From an uncultured Christensenella sp. (GTDB taxonomy: Bacteria; Bacillota; Clostridia; Christensenellales; UBA1242), in contig CAJJUK010000022.1 of the NCBI GenBank assembly GCA_905195085.1, positions 1 to 25,998 of the forward strand: a DNA stretch of 25,998 nt, in the 5' to 3' direction. Under the pieces are notes generated by a model. It saw nothing but the letters and a program-made list of their open reading frames with translations, made no database searches and was not told the DNA's origin. Both the position numbers and the translations under genes were made by a program. Of the stretch, positions 1 to 6,798 are shown one piece after another; the stretch's first letter is position 1; every line of letters starts with the position of its first letter.

Positions 1-31
1 AACTATATCAAGTAAGATATAGTTTTTATTT
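1..31. terminator. Hairpin terminator at the window edge, possibly bidirectional
   Basis: Positions 1-9 (AACTATATC) and 16-24 (GATATAGTT) form a perfect 9-bp inverted repeat around a 6-nt loop. On the plus strand the stem runs into a T-rich tract (TTTTTATTTT), the shape of an intrinsic terminator for a convergent gene to the left of the window. On the minus strand the stem lies 17 bases past the stop codon of the SHOCT-like membrane protein and is preceded by AAAAA, as in bidirectional terminators. The minus-strand U-tract would lie outside the window and cannot be seen. The stem is AT-rich and therefore weak. Confidence 0.5.
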
Positions 32-41
32 TATAATAATA

Positions 42-695
42 TTAAAATTCAAATTTTTCTATCAATTTTGCCTTAAGTTTTTTATATTCCTCTTCAGTAA
101 TAATTTCAGCCTCTCTCATTTCTTTAAGTTCTGACAAAGTTTGGTAAAGTTTTGACACTGAAGAGTTGCCCTTATTTTGCGCCGGGACTGCTTGCGTCTT
201 TTTGTTGTCCTCAACTTTTTTCTCCACCTTCTCAACTTTTACAACTTCTTTGTTTTCTTCAGTTACAGAATTTTTCAATTCTTTCTTATTTGCACACAAA
301 TCAAGCATAATGAAAATTGCACACATTGCATAAACAAGCAATATGATTATTGAAAAATAATTCCCATTTATTGCGTTTATAAGTGACCCAATCACAGCAA
401 TGCAATCAAAAACAAACAATGTTATGATAAGACCAGTGTATTTATTGAATCTTTCAACTGGAAAAGAACATTTCGCCAACAAAATGCTCGACAAAATTAT
501 TATCACTATTGCAAAAACAAATTCAAAAACACATGTCACGGTCAACACAGTAAGGTAAGTTGTGTCAAGTCCAACCTGTGAACTATATTCTATCATTGCA
601 AACAAAACGATAAGCGTTGCAAGAATATCTAAAGAAGCAAACACTATATTAACAATTCCACCACTCAAAGTAAATGGCCTTCTTTTCTTTTCCAT
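42..695 (-). CDS. Small four-helix membrane protein with C-terminal SHOCT-like segment
   Basis: The product is a 217-residue protein of unknown function. Four hydrophobic segments are visible at about residues 14-37, 46-75, 86-110 and 112-132. They are followed by a charged Lys/Glu/Val-rich linker (about 134-180) with no predicted fold. The last 35 residues (LYQTLSELKEMREAEIITEE and onward) match the pattern of the SHOCT short C-terminal domain: Leu-rich helix, turn with Ile-Ile-Thr-Glu-Glu-Glu-Tyr, then a second Lys-rich helix. SHOCT segments are thought to mediate oligomerisation or protein contacts, often at the end of small membrane proteins. The ATG at 695 has a good Shine-Dalgarno (AGGAG, 703-707) with a 7-base spacer. 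A promoter-like sequence sits just upstream, so the gene may be expressed apart from trmN6. The product is a real protein by composition and signals; its role cannot be stated. Confidence 0.85.
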   Translation of the reverse strand: MEKKRRPFTLSGGIVNIVFASLDILATLIVLFAMIEYSSQVGLDTTYLTVLTVTCVFEFVFAIVIIILSSILLAKCSFPVERFNKYTGLIITLFVFDCIAVIGSLINAINGNYFSIIILLVYAMCAIFIMLDLCANKKELKNSVTEENKEVVKVEKVEKKVEDNKKTQAVPAQNKGNSSVSKLYQTLSELKEMREAEIITEEEYKKLKAKLIEKFEF

Positions 696-714
696 AATTT
701 AACTCCTATAATTA

Positions 715-743
715 ATTATATAACAAATTTTTCACAAAAACAA
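715..743 (-). promoter_or_regulatory. Sigma-A-type promoter for the SHOCT-like membrane protein
   Basis: Read on the minus strand there is a -35 TTGTTT (743-738), a 17-bp spacer and a perfect -10 TATAAT (720-715). The expected transcription start is at about 707-709, leaving a leader of only some 12-14 bases that begins almost at the Shine-Dalgarno AGGAG (707-703). An 8-bp inverted repeat (723-730 with 753-760) brackets the -35 box. The element scores well by eye, but the region is AT-rich, so chance TATAAT boxes are common. Confidence 0.5.
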
Positions 744-760
744 TAGGTTTTCAAATTTGT

Positions 761-1480
761 TTACATATTTTTTGTTTGCAAAATCTCAAGATAGTTCCCT
801 TCTTTGTCGTTTGTAACAAGATTCTTTCTCACCTTGACACCCTGCTTCCCACCTTTAACCGCTCTCAAAACTGCAAGTTTGACATCGCCTTTGCCATTTT
901 CTGTGAAAAACAATTCTTTGACAGTCAAATTCTTGTTTTGACAAGTTGTAATAAGTTCACAAACTCTTTCTGCACTGTAACAACAATAAAATGTTCCACC
1001 AAATCTCAACATACTGCCAGCAACTTCCACCAACATATCAAGTGGCAAAGTGACATCTTCTTTTGCAATTTTCTTCACCATCGACTGCTCAAAATTTGTC
1101 GGCTTAAAATACGGTGGGTTTGAAAAAACAACGTCAACACTCTCTTTTTTGATATATTTTTCAAAATTTTTCACATCATCGCATATGAGTGTAATTTTAT
1201 CATTCAAATTGTTTAATTCCAAATTTTTCTTGCACAATTGTTGCATTTCTTGTTGCAATTCAAAAGCATAGATTTTTTCCACTTTATTTTTCGCCTGAAC
1301 AAGAATGGAAATCACTCCACATCCTGCACCAATTTCAACAGCAGCGTCTTTTGCTTTTGTCCTAATAAAATTTGCCAAAATCACACTGTCTGATGTGAAA
1401 GTGTATAGGTTTTTGTTTTGAATTATTTTCAAACCATGACATTGCAAATCTTCCAGTCTTTCGCCATTTCCTAAATTCAT
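761..1480 (-). CDS. trmN6: tRNA1(Val) (adenine(37)-N6)-methyltransferase, YabB/YfiC family
   Basis: This is a Rossmann-fold methyltransferase expected to transfer a methyl group from S-adenosylmethionine to N6 of adenine 37 in tRNA1(Val). The 239-residue length fits the family (about 245). The N-terminus carries the family's hallmark segment ending in YTFTSDSVILANFI (about 26-39). Motif I, the SAM-binding glycine loop, is EIGAGCG (49-55). The catalytic NPPY motif of N6-adenine methyltransferases is NPPYF at 121-125. The ATG overlaps the ricT stop codon in an ATGA (1477-1480) and has a GGAAG-type ribosome site, so translation is probably coupled to ricT. In Bacillus the homologue yabB sits in the same holB-yaaT cluster, which supports the call. 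Family membership is strong; the exact tRNA target is inferred from family knowledge. Confidence 0.92.
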   Translation of the reverse strand: MNLGNGERLEDLQCHGLKIIQNKNLYTFTSDSVILANFIRTKAKDAAVEIGAGCGVISILVQAKNKVEKIYAFELQQEMQQLCKKNLELNNLNDKITLICDDVKNFEKYIKKESVDVVFSNPPYFKPTNFEQSMVKKIAKEDVTLPLDMLVEVAGSMLRFGGTFYCCYSAERVCELITTCQNKNLTVKELFFTENGKGDVKLAVLRAVKGGKQGVKVRKNLVTNDKEGNYLEILQTKNM

Positions 1481-2298
1481 TTCTCTTCCTTTTTGAACTT
1501 AACTTCTTCAAGTGGATAGGTCTTATATTCAAAATCGTCACCATTGACAAACTTCACTTCAACTTCGCGTTTCAACAAGTCATTGAAAACAACTGTTCCA
1601 TGCCCATCTTTTGTGGAAACATTTGTCCCCACTTTTGGCATCAGTCTGATTGCTTCTTGATAGACTGGATTTTCATAAGCAATGCAACACATGAGTTTTC
1701 CGCACAATCCACTTATGCTCGCAGGGTTCAAAGATAGATTTTGATTTTTTGCCATTTTCATCGAAACATGGTCAAATTCTCCCATGTTTTGAACACAACA
1801 ACAAATTTTTCCACATGGTCCAAAACCGCCGAGCATTCTTACTTCATCACGACTGCCAATTTGTCTCAATTCTACTCTTTTTTTCAAAGTTTCTGCAAGT
1901 TTTTTGACAAGTTCTCTGAAATCAACACGATTTTCTGCAGTAAAGTTTACGATATACCTGCTGTTGTCATAACTTGCTTCGACCTTGACAACTTTCATTT
2001 CAAGACCAAATTCTTTGACAATCTTTTTCACGGTTGGATAAAGTTTTTCTGCTTCCTTATCATATTTTTCCGCTCTTTCCACCATTTCCTTTGTTGCAAT
2101 TTGAAGGACCTTCTTCAATGGAGAAAGTAGTTTTGTTGGATCAATGCTCTCTTTCTCTTTCACAATGACACCAAGGTCTGTTCCCTTCTCAGTGTCCACC
2201 AAAACATAATCGCCATTTTTCAATTGGAGCCCATTAGGATCAAATGAATAAATGTGATTGCCGTTTTTAAATTTTACTCCCACAACCTCTATTTGCAT
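1477..2298 (-). CDS. ricT: RicT/YaaT, PSP1-domain Fe-S regulator of RNA processing
   Basis: This 273-residue protein is of the PSP1 family (YaaT in Bacillus). In B. subtilis RicT forms a complex with RicA and RicF that carries [4Fe-4S] clusters, associates with RNase Y, and promotes mRNA maturation, competence, biofilm formation and sporulation. The diagnostic cysteine cluster is visible: Cys162, Cys166, Cys167 and Cys168 in GGFGPCGKICCC, then Cys199, Cys204 and Cys205 in LCGKLMCC. The N-terminal part (1-50) is a small beta domain, and the segment after residue 222 looks like a compact beta-barrel (GTNVSTKDGHGTVV). The start is supported by GGAGG at 2309-2313 with a 10-base spacer. It overlaps the end of holB by 10 bases and the start of trmN6 by 4, typical of one operon. 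RicA and RicF genes are not in the window. Confidence 0.93.
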   Translation of the reverse strand: MQIEVVGVKFKNGNHIYSFDPNGLQLKNGDYVLVDTEKGTDLGVIVKEKESIDPTKLLSPLKKVLQIATKEMVERAEKYDKEAEKLYPTVKKIVKEFGLEMKVVKVEASYDNSRYIVNFTAENRVDFRELVKKLAETLKKRVELRQIGSRDEVRMLGGFGPCGKICCCVQNMGEFDHVSMKMAKNQNLSLNPASISGLCGKLMCCIAYENPVYQEAIRLMPKVGTNVSTKDGHGTVVFNDLLKREVEVKFVNGDDFEYKTYPLEEVKFKKEEK

Positions 2299-3245
2299 AA
2301 ATATTTAACCTCCAGCATTTTCAACAAGAAATTATCGACAGAGACTGTCAAATTTGCATTAAACTCCAATTTTTCTCTCAAAGCAGAAATCAATCTTGAA
2401 ATTTCACAAAGTGCTTCAACAGAAAATTCTGGCTCAACATCTTTCAATTCCATGCCATAAGGTTTGAGTTTGCAAAGATTCTCGCTTTCACATTTGATTT
2501 TGATCATGTCTTCAATGCAGATTGACATAACTTCCAAAATCAAATTCAGATCGTCCTTAAATTCCAGAAATTTTTTGGAGAACAAGATGACCTGTTTGCT
2601 GTTTTTAAGTTCAGTAAACAAACTCACTGCAAAATTTGTCACCGCTTTCAAATTTTCATTGTGAGCAAGGGACTGTGTTTTGCCAATGTATCCACCACCC
2701 AAAATGTTTGCCAAAGCGTTGTCAGAATATTTTTCAATTGTTTCTTCATCAAGTGGAGAAATTTTAATTTTCTCACAACGACTTTTTATTGTCGGCAAAA
2801 CCCTGTCTTCACTTTTTGCGTGCAAAAGAAAATAGACATTCTTTGGTGGTTCTTCCAAAATTTTCAAAAGTTTGTTTTGTGCTTCTTCAGTGGAAACATC
2901 AAAATTTTTGATTATGAAAATTTTGTTTGGCAAATTGACAGGCTTGACGTATGCTTCTGCAACAATCTCATTGGAATCTGCAACCAACAATTTCTCGTTA
3001 TTTTTTGGATATATTTTGACATCTAAATCAACATTTTTTTCAATTTTAATAAATTCCGAACTTTTTTCGTTGAACATTTCAAAAGTTGAATATTCCAAAA
3101 GTAGTGCAGTCAAAACCAGCACTTTTGAAGCAGTGACATCGTCCTCACAAAAAAAGAGTATTGCACTGCTCAGTGTGTTTTTTTCTTTTTGAATCATCAA
3201 ATTTTTGAAATAATCTTGATTTTTTATAATTTCAGTCAAATCCAT
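2289..3245 (-). CDS. holB: DNA polymerase III delta' subunit (clamp loader)
   Basis: The 318-residue product is the delta' subunit of the clamp loader, which helps load the sliding clamp on primed DNA. The AAA+ core is recognisable from LPNKIFIIKNFD (about 105-116, the Walker B region), then the strongly conserved AQNKLLKILEEPP (122-134) and the sensor/arginine motif TIKSRCEKI (152-160) with SRC at 155-157. The Walker A region (about 26-46) has no GxxGxGK sequence, as expected for the non-hydrolysing delta' subunit. The four-cysteine zinc module usually present near residues 50-75 in delta' and gamma/tau proteins is missing. It heads the holB-ricT-trmN6 cluster. Its ATG has no visible Shine-Dalgarno, and the promoter lies directly against the start codon. 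The C-terminal helical domain is poorly conserved, as is usual. Confidence 0.88.
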   Translation of the reverse strand: MDLTEIIKNQDYFKNLMIQKEKNTLSSAILFFCEDDVTASKVLVLTALLLEYSTFEMFNEKSSEFIKIEKNVDLDVKIYPKNNEKLLVADSNEIVAEAYVKPVNLPNKIFIIKNFDVSTEEAQNKLLKILEEPPKNVYFLLHAKSEDRVLPTIKSRCEKIKISPLDEETIEKYSDNALANILGGGYIGKTQSLAHNENLKAVTNFAVSLFTELKNSKQVILFSKKFLEFKDDLNLILEVMSICIEDMIKIKCESENLCKLKPYGMELKDVEPEFSVEALCEISRLISALREKLEFNANLTVSVDNFLLKMLEVKYLCK

Positions 3246-3251
3246 AATATG

Positions 3252-3280
3252 ATTTTAACATAATCACTCGTAAAATGCAA
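3252..3280 (-). promoter_or_regulatory. Extended -10 promoter abutting the holB start (leaderless-type)
   Basis: On the minus strand there is a -35 TTGCAT (3280-3275), a 17-bp spacer and a -10 TAAAAT (3257-3252) preceded by TG one base upstream, an extended -10. Counting -7 at 3252 puts +1 at 3245, which is the A of the holB start codon. No purine-rich ribosome site lies between the -10 and the ATG, consistent with a leaderless transcript. The -35 overlaps the end of the U-tract of the preceding terminator. Confidence 0.6.
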
Positions 3281-3313
3281 AAATAAAATTGCATTATTTT
3301 CTAATGCAATTTT
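3279..3313 (-). terminator. Intrinsic terminator of the uppP-ATPase transcription unit
   Basis: Positions 3285-3296 (AAAATTGCATTA) and 3302-3313 (TAATGCAATTTT) form a perfect 12-bp inverted repeat with a 5-base loop (3297-3301). Read on the minus strand the stem is followed by ATTTTT, so with the stem end the U-rich stretch covers 3288-3279. The TAA stop codon of the ATPase gene (3294-3296) lies inside the second (descending) arm, so the terminator begins within the coding sequence. The stem has only two G-C pairs, but its length and U-tract are typical for AT-rich Firmicutes. Confidence 0.7.
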
Positions 3314-5972
3314 TCTTTCTGATTTTGTTTTCAATCCATTTATAAAGCTCACCAATGAAAATGATTGACACCGAGCACAAAATGACAACAACCCAGCAAG
3401 ATGCCCCCAGTTTTTCAAGTTGCAAAATTTGTCCAAATCCCGTGCAAGCCATCAAAATCAAAAGGCCGAACCCAAGCAAAAGAGAAATCGTGAAAAATTT
3501 GTTTTTGAACGGATTGCTTTTGAAACAACTTTCTTTTGTTCTGACAGTGAACATAAAAAACAGTTGAATAAGATTGAGAGTGTAAAATGCCATTGTGATG
3601 GCAATTGCCTCATTGTGCATGAGAAGTCCAAACAAATATGCAACCATTGTCAAAATTGTTTGAATTGCTCCCAAAATCACAATACTCACTCCAGTGCCAC
3701 CTGAAAACAAATTGTCATTTTTCTTTCTCGGTTTTTCTGACATGATTTCTTTTTCAACTGGCTCAACGCCAAGAGCAATCGCTGGCAAAGAGTCTGTGAT
3801 GATGTTGACAAACAAAATTTGAACAGGCAAAAGAAAGGTCATTCCCGGAAGCAAGATTGTTATGAAGAAAAGTGCCAAAATTTCTGCCATATTTGCAGAG
3901 AAAAGATATTTGACAGTTTTTTGAATGTTGCTGTAAATTTTTCTCCCCTCTTCAACTGCAACTATGATTGTGGCAAAATTATCGTCCGTGATGATGATGT
4001 CTGCAACATCTTTTGTGACATCCGTTCCAGTTTTTCCCATTCCAATGCCGATATCCGCTTTCTTCAAACTTGGCGCATCGTTGACTCCGTCACCGGTCAT
4101 TGCAACAATATGTCCATTCTGCTTGAGTGCCTGCACAATTCTGACTTTGTGGGTTGGGCTGACACGCGCAAACACACATTTTTTCTCAACAACTTTGGAA
4201 AGTTCTTCATCACTCAAAAGTTCAATTTCTTCGCCCGACATGACATCATCAAAATTTTTTGCAATGCCAACTTTTTTTGCAATTGCAAAAGCCGTGTCTT
4301 TATAGTCCCCAGTTATCATAACAGGACGCATGCCCGCTTTTCTGCACTTTTTGACAGCATCTTCAATTTCTGGTCTTGGTGGGTCTTGAAGTCCACAGAT
4401 TCCAATGAAGACAAAATGTTCTTCCACAATATTGCTGTCAGAATTTTGTTTAAACGCAAAACTGATGACTCGCAAAGCATTGTCACACATATTTTTGTTT
4501 TGATGTAAAATCTTTCTTTTGACAGTTTCATCAAGTGGCAAAACTTTTCCGTCCTTCAGATAACAATCACAACACCCCAAAACTCTGTCAAGAGCACCTT
4601 TCATGAAACATACCTTTTCACCATTGACAGAATTTAGAGTCGTCATTTTCTTGCGTTCTGAATTGAAAGAAATTTCGTTTATTCTTGGATATTTTTTGTC
4701 GGCCGTTTCCTTCTCCACTCCATGTTTTTTTGCAAAATTCAAAAGCGCAACTTCCGTTGAACCGCCAACATATCCTTCTTCTCCAATTGACGCATCATTG
4801 CATAAAACCATTGAATTCAAAAAAATGTCAAAATTTTCACTTTTTTTATCAAAAAAAACAAAAAAATCTTCAACAGTCATTTTGTTTTGAGTGATTGTCC
4901 CAGTTTTGTCCGAGCAAATGACATCACACGCACCCAAAGTTTCCACAGCATGCATTCTTTTGACAATTGCCTTTTGCTTGGAAAGTTTGGCAATGCCAAG
5001 ACTCATTATGATTGTGATGACAGCCGGCATACTTTCCGGAATTGCCGCAACCGAAATTGCAACCGCTGTCAAAAACGCCTGCAAAATTTCAGACGGATTT
5101 GCAATGGCTTCCAAGATGAAGGTGACAGTCGCAACAAGAAGAATGAGATATGTCAAAACTTTTCCAACTCCCTGTATGCTCTTTTGCAGTGGAGTGAGTT
5201 CCTTTTTGGTTTCTTTCAAACTTTCAGCAATCTTTCCAAGTTCGCTTTCTGTCCCAAGAGTGACAACAATCCCCTTGGCATGCCCATTTTCAACCACGCT
5301 TCCTGCAAACACCATATTCTTTCTTTCGGCCAATGGCATATCTTTGCTGTAAACAACATCGGCGAACTTTTCAACCGCTTCACTTTCTCCTGTCAAAGAT
5401 GATTCATTGACTTTGATGTTGGAGGTTTCGATAAGTCGCAAGTCCGCCGGCACAATGCTCCCCGCCTCCAAACATACGATGTCACCAAAAACAAGTTCCG
5501 TTGTCTTGATTTTGACAACTTTTCCATTTCTCAAAACATTTGTTTCTGGCTGAGTTAAATCTTTGAGACTTTCAATGGCTTTCTCACTTTTTCGTTCTTG
5601 ATAGACTCCAAAAAGAGCATTGACAACAACAATTCCAAGAATGATTGCACCATCAATGATTTCACTTGTTGAATTTTCTGTTGCACCAATAACAATGGAA
5701 ATTATTCCGGAAATCAAAAGCACCAAAACCATAAGTTCTTTGATTTGTGCAAAAAACTTTGAGAAAAAAGACTGTTTCTTTTCGCTCTTAATGAGATATT
5801 TCTGACTTTGCAAAAGTCTTTCTTTTGCTTGTTCTTCCTTTAGTCCACTGACATTTGTGTCGAATTCTGACAAGCACTGGTTTATATTTTTTTTGTAATA
5901 GTTTTTATCTTCCACAAACGACTCCTGCGATATCTTACGATTGCAAGAATTCCAACTATTACTTTTCGACAT
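3294..5972 (-). CDS. P2-type cation-transporting ATPase, probably Ca2+-exporting
   Basis: The 892-residue product is a P-type ATPase with the layout of SERCA/PMCA-like pumps. The actuator loop TGES is at 194-197, and the phosphorylation site DKTGT is at 355-359 with Asp355 accepting phosphate. The nucleotide-domain KGA is at 458-460, TGD at 554-556, and the hinge TGDGVNDAP at 626-634. Ten membrane segments are expected, four of them after residue 760. Calcium-site residues of SERCA are retained by alignment: Glu313 in M4, Asn694 and Glu697 in M5, and Asn723, Thr726 and Asp727 in M6. M4 reads IPESMP instead of the usual PEGLP. M8 (NLIQLFF) lacks the acidic residue of SERCA site I. The first 22 residues are a Ser/Asn/Cys-rich tail. 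The gene starts 15 bases after the uppP stop with no clear Shine-Dalgarno, so translation may depend on reinitiation. Ca2+ is the best guess; Mn2+ or another ion cannot be excluded. Confidence 0.9.
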   Translation of the reverse strand: MSKSNSWNSCNRKISQESFVEDKNYYKKNINQCLSEFDTNVSGLKEEQAKERLLQSQKYLIKSEKKQSFFSKFFAQIKELMVLVLLISGIISIVIGATENSTSEIIDGAIILGIVVVNALFGVYQERKSEKAIESLKDLTQPETNVLRNGKVVKIKTTELVFGDIVCLEAGSIVPADLRLIETSNIKVNESSLTGESEAVEKFADVVYSKDMPLAERKNMVFAGSVVENGHAKGIVVTLGTESELGKIAESLKETKKELTPLQKSIQGVGKVLTYLILLVATVTFILEAIANPSEILQAFLTAVAISVAAIPESMPAVITIIMSLGIAKLSKQKAIVKRMHAVETLGACDVICSDKTGTITQNKMTVEDFFVFFDKKSENFDIFLNSMVLCNDASIGEEGYVGGSTEVALLNFAKKHGVEKETADKKYPRINEISFNSERKKMTTLNSVNGEKVCFMKGALDRVLGCCDCYLKDGKVLPLDETVKRKILHQNKNMCDNALRVISFAFKQNSDSNIVEEHFVFIGICGLQDPPRPEIEDAVKKCRKAGMRPVMITGDYKDTAFAIAKKVGIAKNFDDVMSGEEIELLSDEELSKVVEKKCVFARVSPTHKVRIVQALKQNGHIVAMTGDGVNDAPSLKKADIGIGMGKTGTDVTKDVADIIITDDNFATIIVAVEEGRKIYSNIQKTVKYLFSANMAEILALFFITILLPGMTFLLPVQILFVNIITDSLPAIALGVEPVEKEIMSEKPRKKNDNLFSGGTGVSIVILGAIQTILTMVAYLFGLLMHNEAIAITMAFYTLNLIQLFFMFTVRTKESCFKSNPFKNKFFTISLLLGFGLLILMACTGFGQILQLEKLGASCWVVVILCSVSIIFIGELYKWIENKIRKKNCIRK

Positions 5973-5987
5973 TTTTCTTTGTTAAAC

Positions 5988-6749
5988 TCACAAAATAAAG
6001 GCAGAAACAACAGCAATGATGACCAAATAGACAGAGAACCATTTGAGACTTGATTTCACAGTGAGCTTGATCATCAATCTGATTGAAACAATCCCAACCA
6101 CGAATGCAGTGATGAAGGATACGATCGTTGGTAAAACCTGAATATCCAATGCCACTTTCCCAACGACAATTTCATAAATCTCCATAATCAAAGAAAGAAA
6201 AACAATTGGCACGCTCATCAAAAAAGAAAACTTGGCAACCTCTTCTTTCTGTCCACCGCTCATAAGCCCAGCACTTATCGTTGTGCCAGAACGAGAAATT
6301 CCTGGAAAAACTGCAAAACCTTGTGCAACTCCCATGAAAAAAGCGGTTTTGTAATTCATTTCCATGCAAGTCTTTTTCTTTGACAACATCTCAGAAACAA
6401 GCAACAAAATTGCTGAAATCAAAAAGCATATTGGCAAAAGTCCTCCAGCAAAAGATTGCTTGATCAGAGGCATAATCACAAACACAATCAAACAAGTTGG
6501 AATGGTTGCAACAACAAGCATCATCGTTTGTTTTGAAAGCGGATGTCTTATCATCTGCCAAATATCTTTGTAAAACACAACAACAATGGAAAGCAGTGTT
6601 GCAACATGAAGCAAAATACTGATGAACAAACTCTCTTCAATTCCAAAAATTTGACTGAAAAGCACAAGATGTCCAGAAGATGAAACAGGCAAAAATTCGG
6701 TCAGTCCTTGAATCAAACCAAGAAAAAATAAAGCAAGGAAATATTGCAT
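5988..6749 (-). CDS. uppP: Undecaprenyl-diphosphate phosphatase (bacitracin resistance protein)
   Basis: UppP/BacA is an integral membrane enzyme that removes one phosphate from undecaprenyl diphosphate, recycling the lipid carrier for peptidoglycan and wall polymers; extra copies confer bacitracin resistance. The two signature motifs are present: QGLTEFLPVSSSGH (14-27), containing the catalytic Glu and the Ser/His segment, and FPGISRSGTT (148-157) with the conserved Arg153. Several hydrophobic helices make up the rest. At 253 residues it is slightly shorter than typical members (about 265-275). The ATG at 6749 has a strong AAGGAGG (6755-6761) five bases away, but this site lies in a perfect 13-bp hairpin with codons 4-8. 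The upstream neighbour is the giant surface-protein gene, 49 bases away. The downstream ATPase follows after 15 bases, so the two probably share an mRNA. Confidence 0.95.
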   Translation of the reverse strand: MQYFLALFFLGLIQGLTEFLPVSSSGHLVLFSQIFGIEESLFISILLHVATLLSIVVVFYKDIWQMIRHPLSKQTMMLVVATIPTCLIVFVIMPLIKQSFAGGLLPICFLISAILLLVSEMLSKKKTCMEMNYKTAFFMGVAQGFAVFPGISRSGTTISAGLMSGGQKEEVAKFSFLMSVPIVFLSLIMEIYEIVVGKVALDIQVLPTIVSFITAFVVGIVSIRLMIKLTVKSSLKWFSVYLVIIAVVSAFIL

Positions 6750-6769
6750 AACTGCCTCCTTGCTTTATT
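6727..6769 (-). promoter_or_regulatory. Perfect 13-bp hairpin over the uppP ribosome site and start codon
   Basis: On the minus strand AATAAAGCAAGGA (6769-6757) pairs perfectly with TCCTTGCTTTATT (6739-6727). The 17-base loop (6756-6740) holds the end of the Shine-Dalgarno and the ATG (6749-6747). Five of the seven Shine-Dalgarno bases are in the stem. Directly after the stem the transcript reads TTTTTCTT, so the same element also looks like an intrinsic terminator for read-through from the giant gene, placed inside the first codons of uppP. A TATAAT at 6772-6767 overlaps the stem and could be a -10 box, but no convincing -35 lies upstream. Whether this is an attenuator, a translational switch or both is inference. 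Confidence 0.6.
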
Positions 6770-6798
6770 ATATTGATTTATTGTTGAAAATATTTGGA

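Noticed and set aside
731..752. Small hairpin AAAAC/GTTTT after trmN6 as a terminator
   Set aside because: Only five pairs, four of them A-T, and a weak following T-run; too little to call.
3819..4508. Plus-strand open frame of 229 codons opposite the ATPase gene
   Set aside because: It lies wholly antisense to a gene with clear P-type ATPase motifs. Its product is Cys/Phe/Asn-rich with no recognisable domain, as expected of a shadow frame in AT-rich DNA.
6767..6795. Separate promoter for uppP with TATAAT at 6772-6767
   Set aside because: No -35-like hexamer lies 16-18 bases upstream (AAATAT at best), and the box coincides with the hairpin arm; I mention it only as a possibility in the hairpin entry.
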